DNA of 64,000 nucleotides from Staphylotrichum longicolle (lineage: Eukaryota; Ascomycota; Sordariomycetes; Sordariales; Chaetomiaceae). Under the pieces are notes generated by a model. The model was given only the letters and a program-made list of their open reading frames with translations, was not told the origin of the DNA and did no database searches. The stretch lies in assembly GCA_019096155.1 (NCBI GenBank), contig JAHCVI010000001.1, positions 4,712,001 through 4,776,000 on the forward strand, read 5' to 3'. Positions 10,137-21,239 of the stretch are shown here, piece after piece; the stretch's first letter is position 1, and every line of letters starts with the position of its first letter. A program made the position numbers and the translations under genes.

Positions 10137-11147
10137 TTAAGGACGTGGAGACCTGCTTCGACTCCTCTCCCGGTCGCGTCGCCTCCGGTCGTCCGACTCG
10201 CGGTGCCGGCGCTCCCCGCGGTCGCGCGACTCGTCGCGTGCGTGTCGCCGATGCCTATCTCTGTCCCTTCGGGGTTCGTCATCACCCCTGTCACGATCAC
10301 GGCGATCGTCTGTCCCCTCCCTATCTCTTTCGCTGCGACGGTCCCGGCTGCGGTCGCGCCGGTCCGCGACGGGAGCCTCGTCTCTCCTCGACCTCCCGCT
10401 CCGATCGGGGTCGCGGTCGTCCTTGCTCCTGTGCTTGTCTCTGTCGCGCCTGTCCCGCCCCTCGTCACCGCTGTCATCTCTCCTTGACCGGTGCGAGCGG
10501 TGGCGGTGCCTGTCCTTGTCCCTGTGTTTCCGGCTCTCCTTCTCTGACCGTCTCCTCTCCTTCCGCAACGCCTCCTCGACCTCCTTCTTTTTCTCGTCTA
10601 TGAGGAACTGCTTCATCGGGTCGTCGTCGTCGTGGTTCTCCAAGAGAAGCTGCAGCTCTCTCTCCTCCTTGAGCATGGGCCGTGGTGGTCGCGCCGCGTC
10701 CTCGTCGGTCTCGTCCTCGTCCTCACTCGGCAAGCCCTTCTCGGCGCGCTCGCGGCGCTGCATGTCCTCCCAGCTGACCCTGCACTCGTCCGGGTCCTCG
10801 TCGTCGCGCAGCTTGTAGCGGGCGTGATCGACGCGGATCATGCGGCCGCCAATCTCGGCGCCGCCGAGGTTGTCGACGGCGAGGTCGGTGCTGCGCTGGT
10901 CCTCGTACTTGAGCCAGCCGAAGCCCTTGGACTTGCCCGTCTCCTTGTCGCGCACCAGCTTGAGGAAGACGGGCTCGCCGAACTGGCTGAAGATGGTGAT
11001 GACGTCGCCCTCGGAGAGCTCGTAGGGCAGGCCGCCAAAGTAGACAAAGGCCGTGTCGCGGTAGTCGGCGTGCCATGAGGCCTCGGGCGGCACGCCGTTT
11101 TCAATCTCGCGCTTGTTGAGCGCCTGGATGGCGCGGATCTGGTTCAT
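10137..11147 (-). CDS. IST3: RNA-binding protein Ist3/Snu17 (RES complex, U2 snRNP-associated)
   Basis: This nuclear splicing and pre-mRNA retention factor has one RRM and an RS/RD-rich tail. A single exon starts with MNQIRAIQALNKREIENG, the usual Ist3/RBMX2 opening. RNP2 is AFVYFGGLPY and RNP1 is KSKGFGWLKY, followed by the helix that in yeast contacts Pml1 and Bud13. The second half is a long Arg-Asp/Arg-Ser tract ending RERSRSRSPRP. The tail is long compared with yeast but usual for filamentous fungi. The frame is intact, and the RD tract is a likely site of low-complexity length variation. Neighbouring CerS is divergent. Confidence 0.93.
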   Translation of the reverse strand: MNQIRAIQALNKREIENGVPPEASWHADYRDTAFVYFGGLPYELSEGDVITIFSQFGEPVFLKLVRDKETGKSKGFGWLKYEDQRSTDLAVDNLGGAEIGGRMIRVDHARYKLRDDEDPDECRVSWEDMQRRERAEKGLPSEDEDETDEDAARPPRPMLKEERELQLLLENHDDDDPMKQFLIDEKKKEVEEALRKERRRSEKESRKHRDKDRHRHRSHRSRRDDSGDEGRDRRDRDKHRSKDDRDPDRSGRSRRDEAPVADRRDRSRDRRSERDREGTDDRRDRDRGDDEPRRDRDRHRRHARDESRDRGERRHRESDDRRRRDRERSRSRSPRP

Positions 11148-12496
11148 GGTGGTTGGTTTCCACTGCTGGTGTGGCCGTGGAGAAGGCTGAGATTTGTTGC
11201 AAGAGCGGACCTGTCCCAGTGTTGCAAGGCTGCCAAGAATCAGATGCAATCAGAAGGGCAATCAGATGCAACTCGGCAGGCAAGCGAGATGGCCAGGGTT
11301 AGGGTTCAGTGCACCCACTTGCCGCGGGTCTTGTGAGGACTGCTCTCCTGAGCTCTCCCAGAGCATGCTGCTGCTACGTCGTCCCATTGGCAGCTGCAAG
11401 TGCAAAGACGAGCCGATCAAAGGCCATCCCGCCCCAACCACAATGCGGATTTGCCCAAGCACAGGACAGATCCGCATCTCGCAATTGCTCTGTTGCTGTC
11501 GGCCTGCAGCAAGGGTGCCAGCCGAGAAAAAGGAAAAGGCGGGGGGGCGCCGAAGGAAGAGGGACCTGTCTCCATCCTCTCCGCTGCAGACATCATTAAC
11601 CACCGATGGTGCAATTGCTCAGGCGGGCTTCGTATCCAGCAAACAAACAGCAGTAAAATCCACCTGCTTATCAACTGGGGAACTGATTCCATCTGGCTGC
11701 CCTGCTGCTGTGGAAATGCGACGAGATACGGGTTTAGGTCTGTGCAGCGAGAACAAGCAACAACGAGAGCGACAAGCGGCGACAAGCGACAAGCGATGGC
11801 GGCATGGGCATGGGGGATGAAAGCTGAAGCACAAGTGCCCGCTGCACTCCCGGCACCCTTTCGGCAGGGTCCGTGCAGCGCCCTGGTTCGTCCAATCTCA
11901 GGGCCCCAATTGGGGTGTTTCCCTGCCACAAGGCCAGGAACCGGGCTGGAAGCTGCGGTGCGACTGGCCCTGGCTCGAGCCTGGGCTGGCCCACCCGCAC
12001 CAGGTCGCCCACCGCCTTTGTGCACCCTTCGATCTTCAGTGGGGCCAAGCCTCCAAATTCAACATTTTGCTCTGCCCAAACCCGCCAAACTGCCAACCGG
12101 GGTGGAGCACCGAACCCACGCAGCCCTCCTTGTTGTCTGTCGGCCTGGGTCGTCTCGTGTCGTGTCGCTCGTTTTCCCTTCCTGCCCCTATCGCCCTTGA
12201 AACAGAGCCCTTGAGTTTTGGTCCTGCGCAGCCCCTCCCAGCTGCGAGCTTCCTCGTCCGAGAAACACACATCAGACGAACGAACCGACGACGGGACCAG
12301 ACCCTGCACGAGCCCTGTGTGTGTGTGGTTGAAAGCGACAAAGCATCACCGACACCACCGGTCCAGCCTCCCGCTCCCGCCCAACCCCCGAACCCCTACC
12401 CACCCGGCCCCGTGTCCCCACGGCCGCCTCTCCCGTCTACCGATCCCGCCGCGACACGGCCAATTGGCGCGCTGCCCGGCCGTAGACGAGGCGACC
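11148..12496. promoter_or_regulatory. Divergent intergenic region, Ist3 and ceramide synthase
   Basis: About 1.35 kb separates the two start codons. A telobox-like GGTTAGGGTTC lies at about 11299. The hexamer CAATTG occurs at 11482, 11612, 11907 and 12461; two of these sit in the identical 10-mer GCAATTGCTC. The long overlapping open frames here lack family signals and I take them as chance. The last ~150 bp is pyrimidine-rich, as expected for a fungal 5' UTR. Confidence 0.5.
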
Positions 12497-14189
12497 ATGA
12501 GCTCGTCTCCCGCCCCGGCCTCGGGCAATGGCAGTGGCAACGGCAATGGCAATGGCAATGGCACGGCAAAGCCCTCGGCGCGGGCGCCCCGCAGGACGGG
12601 AAAGCCGCAGCACATGAACGGCCCGCTCTACAAGCAGGCCAACAGCAATGTCGTCCTCGTGCGCCGCGTCAAGAGGAAAAACGAGGGCCCAATGAAGCAG
12701 CTCACACGGTGGTTCGTCAACAACCAGATCGGTACGCGCCGCATCCCCTCCTGTCGCCACTACCCCTGAACCTACCTGAACCACGGAGCTGACCCCGGAC
12801 CTAGGCTTCTCCTTCAACATGCTTGCTCTCCTTTTCCTCGCCCACGGCATGCCCCGCGCGCGGGACTACACGGCCAAATACTTCAATCTCTCGTACTACA
12901 ACCCAAGTACGGGGAACTACGGCATTGGCTGGGCAGATAGCCACCTCGTCCTTTTCTGCATCGTGCTGCTCACCGGCCTGCGCGCCGCCACCATGGAGTA
13001 CATCCTGGCGCCCTTCGCCAAGTCCCAGGGCATCTCCAAGAGGAAGGACATCACCCGGTTTAGCGAGCAGGCCTGGATGTCGGTCTACTACGCCTTCTTT
13101 TGGCCCCTTGGCCTGGTACGCACGCTCACCTGACTGGGTTCTTCCTCCTTCTCCTGGCCGAGCGCCCCGCTGACATAGTCCCAGTACATCTACTCCCAGT
13201 CGCCAGCCTACCTGAACCTCCGCGAGCTGTGGACTTCGTGGCCTGACCGCGAGCTCACCGGGCTCATGAAGGGCTACATGCTCGCGCAGCTGGGCTTCTG
13301 GCTGCAGCAACTCATCGTCATCAACATCGAGGAGCGGAGGAAGGACCACTGGCAGATGTTCACCCACCACATCGTCACCAGCGTCCTCATCTACGCCTCG
13401 TACCGGTACGGCCACACCCGGGTGGGCAACCTCATCTTGGTCCTGATGGACGTGTCCGACCTGGTCCTGGGAGTACGTGGCCCCATCCCCCCAATAACAA
13501 ACAAACCTCCTCATTTGTCCCACCTTTTTGCTAACCCACCACGTTTTCCGTGCCACCAGGTTGCCAAGTGCCTCAAGTACCTCGGCTACCACACCATCTG
13601 CGACGTCATGTTTGGCGTCTTCATGGTCTCGTGGCTCGTCGCACGCCACTTTCTGTACCTCGCCGTGTGCTACTCGGTCTGGGCGCACACGCCGGAGACG
13701 ATGCCCACGGGCTGCTTCAAGAATACCAAGGGCCAGGTGACGGGCCCCTTTGAGGCGCCGACCGACCAAGGCTTCGGCTACCTCCTGGAGCCCCTGTGGG
13801 ACTCGGAGGGCCTGTTCTGCTACAACGAGACGGTCAAGTGGTCGTTCCTGTCGATGCTGCTCTTCCTGCAGTGCCTCACCATCATGTGGTTCTCCATGAT
13901 CATCCGCGTCGCCGTCAAGGTGCTCAAGGGCGCCCCCGCCGAGGACGTGCGCAGCGACGACGAGGGCGGCGAGGCCGAGGGCGAGGGGGAGGACGAGGAC
14001 GAGTTTGTGTACGAGGAGGCCCAGCCGCTCGAGGAGGAGGTCGGCGTCGAGGAGATCGACCTCAAGAACTGGGAGCGCAGGACGGGCGTCAAGCGGCAGG
14101 CGTCGGGCACCACGGGCGTCAGCCTGCCGGGCCACAGCGACCGCAAGGAGCTGCTGGGCCGGATCGGGTGTGAGAAGCAGGTTGAGTGA
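12497..14189 (+). CDS. LAG1: Ceramide synthase (Lag1/TLC family)
   Basis: This ER enzyme N-acylates sphingoid bases with acyl-CoA. The start MSSSPAPASG is followed by a (GN)n low-complexity run encoded by GGCAAT repeats. Exons are 12497-12731, 12805-13115, 13185-13472 and 13560-14189, with phases checked at each junction. The Lag1 motif includes WQMFTHHIVTSVLIYASY with the paired catalytic His, then LMDVSDLVLGVAK with the conserved Asp pair. A Cys-containing lumenal loop (PTGCFKNTKG ... LFCYNETVKW) precedes the last membrane helix. The acidic C-tail (GEGEDEDEFVYEEAQ) is typical of the fungal enzyme. The frame is intact. Which of the two fungal ceramide synthases this is cannot be settled here. 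Confidence 0.92.
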
Positions 14190-15468
14190 GTGAGCGAGCG
14201 AGCTGGGGCCTGATGTTATGACAATTTTTTTTTAAACCGGCAAGGGGAATGCGGGCGGGGTGCGGAAGGAAAGGAGGGTTCACAACCAAAAAGAAGAAGC
14301 TGCGTAGAAGAAGAAGAAGAAGAAGAAGAACAGGGCAGCTTGGTACATACAGAAGTTTGGTTTCTTTTCTTTTACGAGGCCGCCTTGATCACGGATGGAC
14401 GGAGGGAACAGGGCGGGGCGGGTGGGAATAGAGAAACTGCTGGACAAGGCGCCGCGGCGAGATGTGCCCTGCCATCTACTCTTTGCGCGATTCAATTATT
14501 ACGAGCTGCCTTTGCCTGGATGGCTGGCTCAATGTTTTCTTCCCTTTTTGCTGCATCTACCGATCGAGTCATCGATGGCTTCGTGCACTGTCGTCGTCGA
14601 GGCAGTCCAAGCATCTCCAGGCCCGCCGTGATATCGGTAGGAATCGTTCGATTGCGATAGTATCCTGCCTGTGAGCAGATTGGGCTCTGTTGAGTTGGTC
14701 GTGTTTGAGAGCTCAACCAAGGCACTGTCTGTCGTGTGACGCGCATCTTCAACAGACACGGTCTGGGCATGCTGCAATGAGTAAGTGGGGTTGGAAACTG
14801 GCGATTGGTGCGCATGAGTCGACTGAGGAGGAGGAGCAAGGGGGGTGTCGATCGTTGTGTGGTGGTGTTCTCGACTTTCACGGCGTGGCATTTTCGAATT
14901 GCTTGGCTCCTTCCCCGTGGCAATCTTTGAGAAAATGTACAGCCAAGGGCCGGTCGGTAGTCATCTGTTTCTCCGAAAATGTTTCATGGTTGTCCATAAA
15001 GGGGTTTCCCCTCGCCCGTGCCTCGGCCCCTGGATTTGAGTCCCCAGCGTGTTTGAATGCGAGCAGTGGAGAAGGTATAACCCCGGATACTACTACAGCC
15101 CTGTTTTTCCTCCAATGCGCGGTCCCTACACGCCCGGACATTTAGGAGATTTAGCATCAAGGGGCCGCTGCGTGGCTCGAAACCCGGATGATGGACCACC
15201 GCGTCGCTGGGGTTCTCGGGGGTTCGGTTCCTTTAGCCGCGACGCAAGTGCAATATCATGGGGGTGACGATGCGGAGTCAACGCGGCCGTTTTGCGTGTG
15301 TATGTATACCGCTAGAATTAAGTATTAATACCCTGCAAACCAGGTCGCTGGTGCATCGACTTTGGGATCTGAAAACGTACTGAGTTGAGCAAGCTGAGGG
15401 ATTCTGCTGGGAAGTCTCAAGTCGAACTCTCAAACTCTCGGTCAGATATCGGCATCTCGTCAGTCACA
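14190..15468. other. Intergenic, about 1.3 kb
   Basis: This stretch contains the CerS 3' UTR and the upstream region of the acetylesterase gene. A GAA repeat lies at about 14309-14331. Open frames on both strands at 14340-15270 have no family-like content. Nothing else could be supported. Confidence 0.5.
14309..14331. repeat. GAA trinucleotide microsatellite
   Basis: A run of about seven AGA/GAA units lies roughly 120 bp after the ceramide synthase stop codon. It is a simple repeat in the presumed 3' UTR. Confidence 0.75.
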
Positions 15469-16322
15469 ATGCTTCCTTGGTCAACACTCGTGGTCGCCGG
15501 CCTCGCTGCGGTGGGTGCCCATGGCACGCCTGTTGAGATGGCTCGGCGTGCGACACCGACGGTCTACCTCGCCGGAGACAGCACCATGGCCAAGACCGGC
15601 GGTGCTCTGATGGGTGAGTCCCACTGTCCTACGTCCATTCGAGTTTGAAGTATGGGTTTCTAACAGCTCCCTCAGGCTGGGGCGAGTACCTCTCCAAATA
15701 CATCACGCTCCCGGTGGTCAACAAGGCCATGTCGGGCCGGTCGGCGCGCAGCTACAGCAACGAAGGGCGGTTCGCCGAGATCGAGAAGCTCCTCCAGCGC
15801 GACGACATTGTGGTGATCGAGTTCGGGCACAACGACGGCGGGTCGCCCAACTCGGCGTCGGACAACGGGCGCAGCGACTGCCCCGGCACGGGCAGCGAGG
15901 TGTGCAAGTCCGGCAAGACGGGCGAGACGGTCTACACGTTCAACCACTACGTCGAGGCGGCGGCGCGGAGCTTCGTGGCCAAGGGCGCGCGGGTCATCGT
16001 CAGCAGCCAGACGCCCAACAACCTGTGGGAGGGCGGCACCTTCTCGTCGGGCGCGCCGCGGTTCGTCGGGTACGCGGCGCTGGCGGCCAAGAACGTCGGG
16101 AGCGGCGCGTCCTTTGTCGACCACTTCCAGGCCGTCGCCAACATGTTCAAGAAGCTGGGCAGCACCAAGACCAACGCGCTGTACCCGTCGGACCACACCC
16201 ACACGAGCCCGGCCGGCGCGGACCTGGTCGCGCAGGCGTTTGTGCAGGCCGTCGGGAGGGACTTTAACGGGACCACGCCGCTCAAGGCGTACCTGAAGAG
16301 CCCGCTGCCGTCCGTGTTTTGA
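15469..16322 (+). CDS. Rhamnogalacturonan acetylesterase, secreted (CE12, SGNH fold)
   Basis: This secreted pectinolytic esterase removes acetyl groups from rhamnogalacturonan I. The N-terminus MLPWSTLVVAGLAAVGAHG is a signal peptide, and a dibasic RR follows before the mature domain. Exons are 15469-15613 and 15676-16322. SGNH blocks are all present: GDSTM (nucleophile Ser), MSGRSARSYS (block II Gly), EFGHNDGG (block III Asn) and SDHTHTSPAGA (Asp and His of the triad). Length, about 260 residues, matches the family. The frame is intact. It stands alone among its neighbours, with no other pectinase nearby. Confidence 0.93.
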
Positions 16323-16810
16323 TTCGGGGGTGTTGGAGGGACGGATTCAGGGGCTGAGGGTTGCAAGTGCGAGCATGACGGAGATACGGAGATTGGCATT
16401 CAACTTTTCTAAATAGAAAAACACTATACATGCCAGAAACCCAAGGAAGTGATGGCCGGGAAGTGAGATTCGAGAAAATGCCGAATGTGTCTAGGAAATT
16501 CAAAGACACCAAGGGCACCCATTGCTTGCGTTGATTCTGTCCTCAAAATGCATCCAAAATTCGGATCCTCGAGGAATCCATTGTGGACGGATTGGGAAAG
16601 AGCGGCTTGCCCCGGCTTTTTCACTGGTATTCTTAATCCCGAACCATCGCGCAGATGCAAGTTCAAGCGAAGGGCGCACTGATGTCTTGGACTCTTGGTC
16701 AACTACGATCGGGACTTTAATCAGACCGGGGGCTGCCCTTTCTTTCTTCTGACTCATAAAACGACCAGAGAGAGTTGACTACACCAAAACAACAAAAAGG
16801 AGTAAGAAAC
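16323..16810. other. Intergenic, about 490 bp
   Basis: This is the 3' region of the acetylesterase plus the promoter of the reductase gene. It is A/T-richer than its surroundings, with an A-rich leader (CAAAACAACAAAAAGG) before the ATG. No gene seen. Confidence 0.5.
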
Positions 16811-18013
16811 ATGGGAACCCCGCGCCTCGTGCTCATCACGGGCATCAACGGCTACATCGCCGCCCACACGGCTGCCACCTTCCTGAAGGCTGGATATGCC
16901 GTTCGGGGCACTGTCCGCGCGAGGACGTCAAACGTCGAGTCGCTCGTCCGCGCGCTCGGCCAGTACCATGACGGGAGCAGACTCGAGCTGGTTGAAGTCC
17001 CCAACATCAGCGTCGACGGGGCTTTTGACCGGGCCGTTGAAGGTTGCACCTCTTCCATTGCTCCCGAGACTATGTGCCTATGATGTGGCCTGCTAATAAT
17101 CTACTCAACACATTCGCGTTTTAGGCGTGCAAGCAATCGCCCACCTCGCCAGCCCCGTCTCCATGACCGAGACGGACCCGGCGCCCATGATGCGCGCCGC
17201 TGTCCAGGGCACCACCTCCCTGCTTGCGTCAGCCCTCGCCGAGTCCAAGCGGGAGTCTCGGCAGGGAGCACTCAAGTCGGTCGTCTTCATGTCCACCATC
17301 AGCGCCGTCTTCTCACCGTCCAAGCCCGCCGGCCACGCTTTTACCGAGGCCGACTGGAACGACGTCGCCGAGGCGGAAGTGAGCAGGCTGGGGAAGGATT
17401 CACCGGGCTATGTCATCTACCAGGCAAGCAAGACGGCGGCCGAGAGGGCGTTTTGGAAGTTTGGCCAGAAAGTAGAGGCTAGGTTCGGCATGACGGCGTT
17501 GTGTCCTGCGTGGGTCATTCATCTACGACCACACATCTTTTCACTGCTGATTAGGTCCTGGCGACATCAAGCCCCGTTCTTGGGCCCCCGCTTTATCTCC
17601 CGGATCCCATCGCAAACCTCAGCATGCGCGTCAAAGATATCTACGATATCCTGCACGGCGGCCCGATACCCGAGTTTTCGCCCATCAGGAGCACCTTCAT
17701 CGACGTGCGTGATGTGGCCGAGCTGGTCCTGAGGGCGGTGGAGAAGGACGAGCAGACCGAGGGTGGCCAGGAACGCTACTTGCTGGTTGGGCAGTCGCCC
17801 ATATCGCCCCAGGGAATGGCTGATGTGCTGCGAGCAAGCTTTCCACAGTGGCAGAGCACGATCCAAGAGGGGAACCCTGGGGAGACGTACCCTGATATGA
17901 CTTGGAGGTTTGACGCCGGCAAGGCACGGACACTGCTCGGGAGGGACTGGATTGGGTTTGAGCAGAGCGTGGTGGATAGTGCAAAGGCATTTGTCGATGC
18001 TGAGGCCGTCTGA
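16811..18013 (+). CDS. NAD(P)-dependent extended SDR, GRE2/methylglyoxal-reductase-like
   Basis: This cytosolic reductase belongs to the extended SDR (dihydroflavonol reductase/GRE2) superfamily; its substrate is unknown. The start MGTPRLVLITGINGYIAAHT carries the GxxGxxA Rossmann motif. Exons are 16811-17042 and 17125 to about 17510, with the last exon from 17555. The active site reads VIYQASKTAAERAFW (Tyr-x3-Lys), with Ser/Thr in FMSTISAVF. The third exon (VLATSSPVLG onward) ends FVDAEAV and TGA at 18011-18013. Joining exons 2 and 3 in phase requires either a weak donor TGG|GTCATT or a one-base indel near 17510, so the junction is uncertain. It lies just upstream of the amine oxidase in the same orientation. 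Confidence 0.82.
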
Positions 18014-18490
18014 AACTATTCCCGGTTTACACACTAGTTGAGGAGAACTTGGTACAGCACGGAGTAAAAGACGTTAGTGACGATCTGATAATACAATAAG
18101 CCGAGATGGCTGAATCTGCGGGGACCCGAGCATCCGCTCCGCCGAGGTCGTGCCTTGGCTTCGGCTCGACCTAACCTTTGCGGATCCGGTTCGGGAGCCG
18201 ATCCCACTCGGACCGGCTGCGCCTACCGTTAGCGGTCGCACCCCGCTCCGAGTCCGGCCAGTGCCGGCTTTCTGCCCGCGCTAAGCGGAGCCCCGGATCG
18301 TCATGTCGTGGCATCTGCCGTGTCATGATAGGCCAACCCTCGCTGCTTCTCCCGTTTTCTCTCCTCTCTTTCTCCTCTCCTTCAGACCTTCACTACTCTT
18401 CTTAACATTCCCCTCCCAAGAGGACTCGGTACTCTCGCACAATCTTGGAGAAGCAGACTTGAACTCATTCAACAGACTCACACGCCAACA
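18014..18490. promoter_or_regulatory. Promoter of the copper amine oxidase
   Basis: A GC-rich block at about 18110-18300 is crowded with CGG/CCG triplets, including the palindrome CGGATCCG at about 18180, which resembles zinc-cluster factor sites. CTGATAA at about 18084 fits an AreA/NIT2 GATA site, plausible for an amine-catabolism gene under nitrogen control. A pyrimidine-rich stretch precedes the ATG. These readings are motif-level inference. Confidence 0.4.
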
Positions 18491-20686
18491 ATGGATTCGC
18501 GCCCTCACCCCTTTGATCCACTTACAGCAAAGGAGATTCAACAGGTGAGAGCAAGCATCGAGAGTAAATAACCATCGAATACACATATTGAGAGGTGAAC
18601 AGGCCGCCGACATCCTGCAACGCCATGTCCCCGGCGCCGACATACTATTTCGGGTCATCACCCTTTGGGAGCCCCCCAAAGCCGAGATGATTCTCTTCCT
18701 CGACCAGGAGCACGGAGGAGTCGAAATACCAAAAGCCCCAGCGCGCGTTGCCCGAGTCCAAGCCCACGTCAACAACATCTTCTTCGAGTACAAGGTCGAC
18801 CTAGGCCAGCGAGCCGTCGTCTCGGAGGAAGCGCTCCACGGCCGCCACTCGCACATTGATGGCGACTACATGCGCAAGGCTGAGCTGGCGTGCATGGCTG
18901 ACCCTCGCGTCAAGGAGCAGGTTGCGGCCTTGAACCTGCCCGAGGGAGCCACAGTGGTGGTCGAGCCGTGGACGTACGGGACCGACGGCATGAACGACAT
19001 GTCGCAGCGAATGACCATGGTGAGTTTGAAAGTCCTACCATGAATATCCCATCTAATATGACCGAGTGCTGGTTCTACATGCGCCTCTCGGCTGATCCGG
19101 ACGCCAACTACTACGCCTATCCTCTTGATCTGTGCGTGGAGATGTCAAATGACCTCGAGGTTGTCAACATCTTTCACCTTCCTTCGGGAGAGAGTGACCG
19201 GGTCAAGACGGACGGGAAGCCCAACGAGTTCGACCGTCGGAAGATCCACGAAGGGAGCGAATACTACCCAACCCTCAACACGGACCGCCGCACGACGACC
19301 AAGCCCTACCACGTCTCCCAGCCCGAGGGCCCGTCCTTCTCCGTCGATGGACACAAGATCAGGTGGGAGAAATGGGAACTGCGCGTGGGGTTCAACTACC
19401 GCGAGGGCATGACTCTGCACGACCTTCGGTTTGACGGCCGCAGCCTCTTCTACCGCCTCTCCCTCGCCGAGATGTTTGTCCCCTACGGCGACCCGCGGAC
19501 CCCCTACCCGCGCAAGGCGGCCTTTGATCTGGGCAACGACGGGGCCGGTCTCTGCGCCAACAATCTCAAGCTGGGTTGCGACTGCCTCGGACACATCAGG
19601 TACTTTGACGGCTGGCTCACGTCGCGCGCGGGCACGCCCCTCAAGATGCCCAACGTGATCTGCTGCCACGAGATCGACGACGGCATCCTGTGGAAGCACA
19701 CCAACTTCCGCACGGGCAACGCGGCCGTGGCGCGCTCGCGCGTGCTGGTGCTGCAGACCATCGTCACGGCGAGCAACTACGAGTACGTCTTCCTCTTCTA
19801 CCTTGGCCAGGACGCCTCGATCCACTACGAAGTGCGCGCCACGGGCATCCTCTCGACCGCGCCCATCGCCGTCGGCGCCACCGTGCCCTACGGCACCGTC
19901 GTCGCCCCGGGCGTCCTCGCCCCCTTCCACCAGCACCTCTTTTGTCTGTGCATCGACCCGGCCATCGACGGGCACGCCAACTCCCTCCTGGTCGAGGAAT
20001 CCCACCCCCTCCCTTTTGACCCTGAAAAGGACGTCCACGACGACGACAACAACAACAACCCGCACGGCGTCGGCTACACCACCACGCAGACCTACGTCCA
20101 GCACGAGACGGGGCTCGACCTCGACCACCGCGCCAACCGCGTCTTCAAGGTGGTCAACGAGCGCGGCGCGGCGCGGCACCCCCACGCGCAGACCCCCGTC
20201 GGGTTCCGCCTCGTGCCGTGCTACAGCCAGCTGCCGCTGCTCGCGCACCCGTCCAGCTTCCACGCGCGGCGGTCCGAGTTCGCCGCGCACGCCGTGTGGG
20301 TGACGCGGTACCGCGACGAGGGGGAGGAGATGTTCCCCGCGGGCCGGTTCACGATGCAATCCGGCGGGGGGGAGGGGATCGCGTCGTGGATTGCGAAGAG
20401 GCAGAGGGAAGAAGGGGAAGAAAGAGGGGTGCGGGATGCGGACATCGTGGTCTGGCACACGTTTGGGTCGACGCACAACCCGAGGGCGGAGGACTGGCCT
20501 GTCATGCCGGTCGAGAAGATGGTGGTGGGGCTGAAGCCGGTGAACTTCTTTGAGCGGAACCCGGCGTTGGACGTGGAGATGGCGACGCAGGAGAGGAATC
20601 TGGGCGTGTTGGTGGAGGATCCGCAGGCAAAGGGGGGGTGTTCAGGGGGTGAGGCGGTGATGGTTGGTGGGATGGCTGGGGCTTGA
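18491..20686 (+). CDS. Copper amine oxidase (topaquinone enzyme)
   Basis: The enzyme oxidatively deaminates primary amines to aldehydes with release of ammonia and H2O2. Exons are 18491-18544, 18603-19019 and 19067-20686. The precursor Tyr of the TPQ cofactor is in TASNYEYVF. The catalytic-base Asp is in YPRKAAFDLGNDGAG. Copper ligands are HQH in PFHQHLFCLCIDP and a third His in WHTFGSTHNPRAEDWP, which also holds the C-terminal signature. Length is near 690 residues, typical for fungal forms. There is no signal peptide, so a peroxisomal or cytosolic place is likely, though the C-terminus (VGGMAGA) is not a PTS1. The frame is intact through a 1.6 kb last exon. A reductase upstream and a zinc-cluster regulator downstream suggest, but do not prove, an amine-use gene set. 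Confidence 0.95.
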
Positions 20687-21239
20687 GAGGGATGCCTGTT
20701 TTCTCCGTACAAAGAAACAAAGCAAGGTAGTAAAAACTCACTTTTGTCAGTTGAATTGTTCAGTCTTCGAAAGATGGGCTCAGGGGTTGGCGATGCGCCT
20801 GTGCCCCTTGGTGCCCCTGAAGATGTCTCCCTTCGTAACCCTTACCCTAACCCGGCTCCTGCCTCATTGTCTTTGGCCTCTTTTCCTCTCACAATCAAAC
20901 CTGTGGAAACCATGAGTCAATCGTCTTGGACGGCTTCGCGTTCGTGGGTGGCTGAGCTGGTTCAACGTTGACGCTTTCCAAACTCATCTGGGAACCGCCG
21001 GCCATTCAGCTCTCATCATTTTCCATCCTCTCCGCTCCTCCCGACTTCATCGGGCGCCGCGGACCCCGCGTCTCACCTTGGGTCTCAGAGACTCAACCCA
21101 ACCCACCAGGACGAGCGGATTGGACTTGAGCAGGCCGACATTCACAGCGGACACTAGACAACTCGCTACAATCAGGCCACACCCGACCGAGTACACGCGC
21201 CACTTGCGGGACCCTCCCCAGCGCTAGCAGCTTGGGACA
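20687..21239. promoter_or_regulatory. Upstream region of the Zn2Cys6 regulator
   Basis: This stretch holds the 3' UTR of the amine oxidase and the promoter of the regulator. A telomere-like CCCTTACCCTAACCC lies at about 20839-20853 and resembles Tbf1/telobox sites. No gene seen. Confidence 0.45.

Noticed and set aside
10137..10600. Possible coding repeats on the plus strand opposite the Ist3 tail
   Set aside because: These Ser/Pro/Val-rich frames are the complement of the RD/RS codons of Ist3.
12801..14135. 444-codon minus-strand open frame over ceramide synthase
   Set aside because: It crosses the introns of the real gene and has only shadow composition.
19145..20476. 443-codon minus-strand open frame inside the amine oxidase
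   Set aside because: Val/Arg/Gly-rich shadow of an unambiguous enzyme gene; no family pattern.
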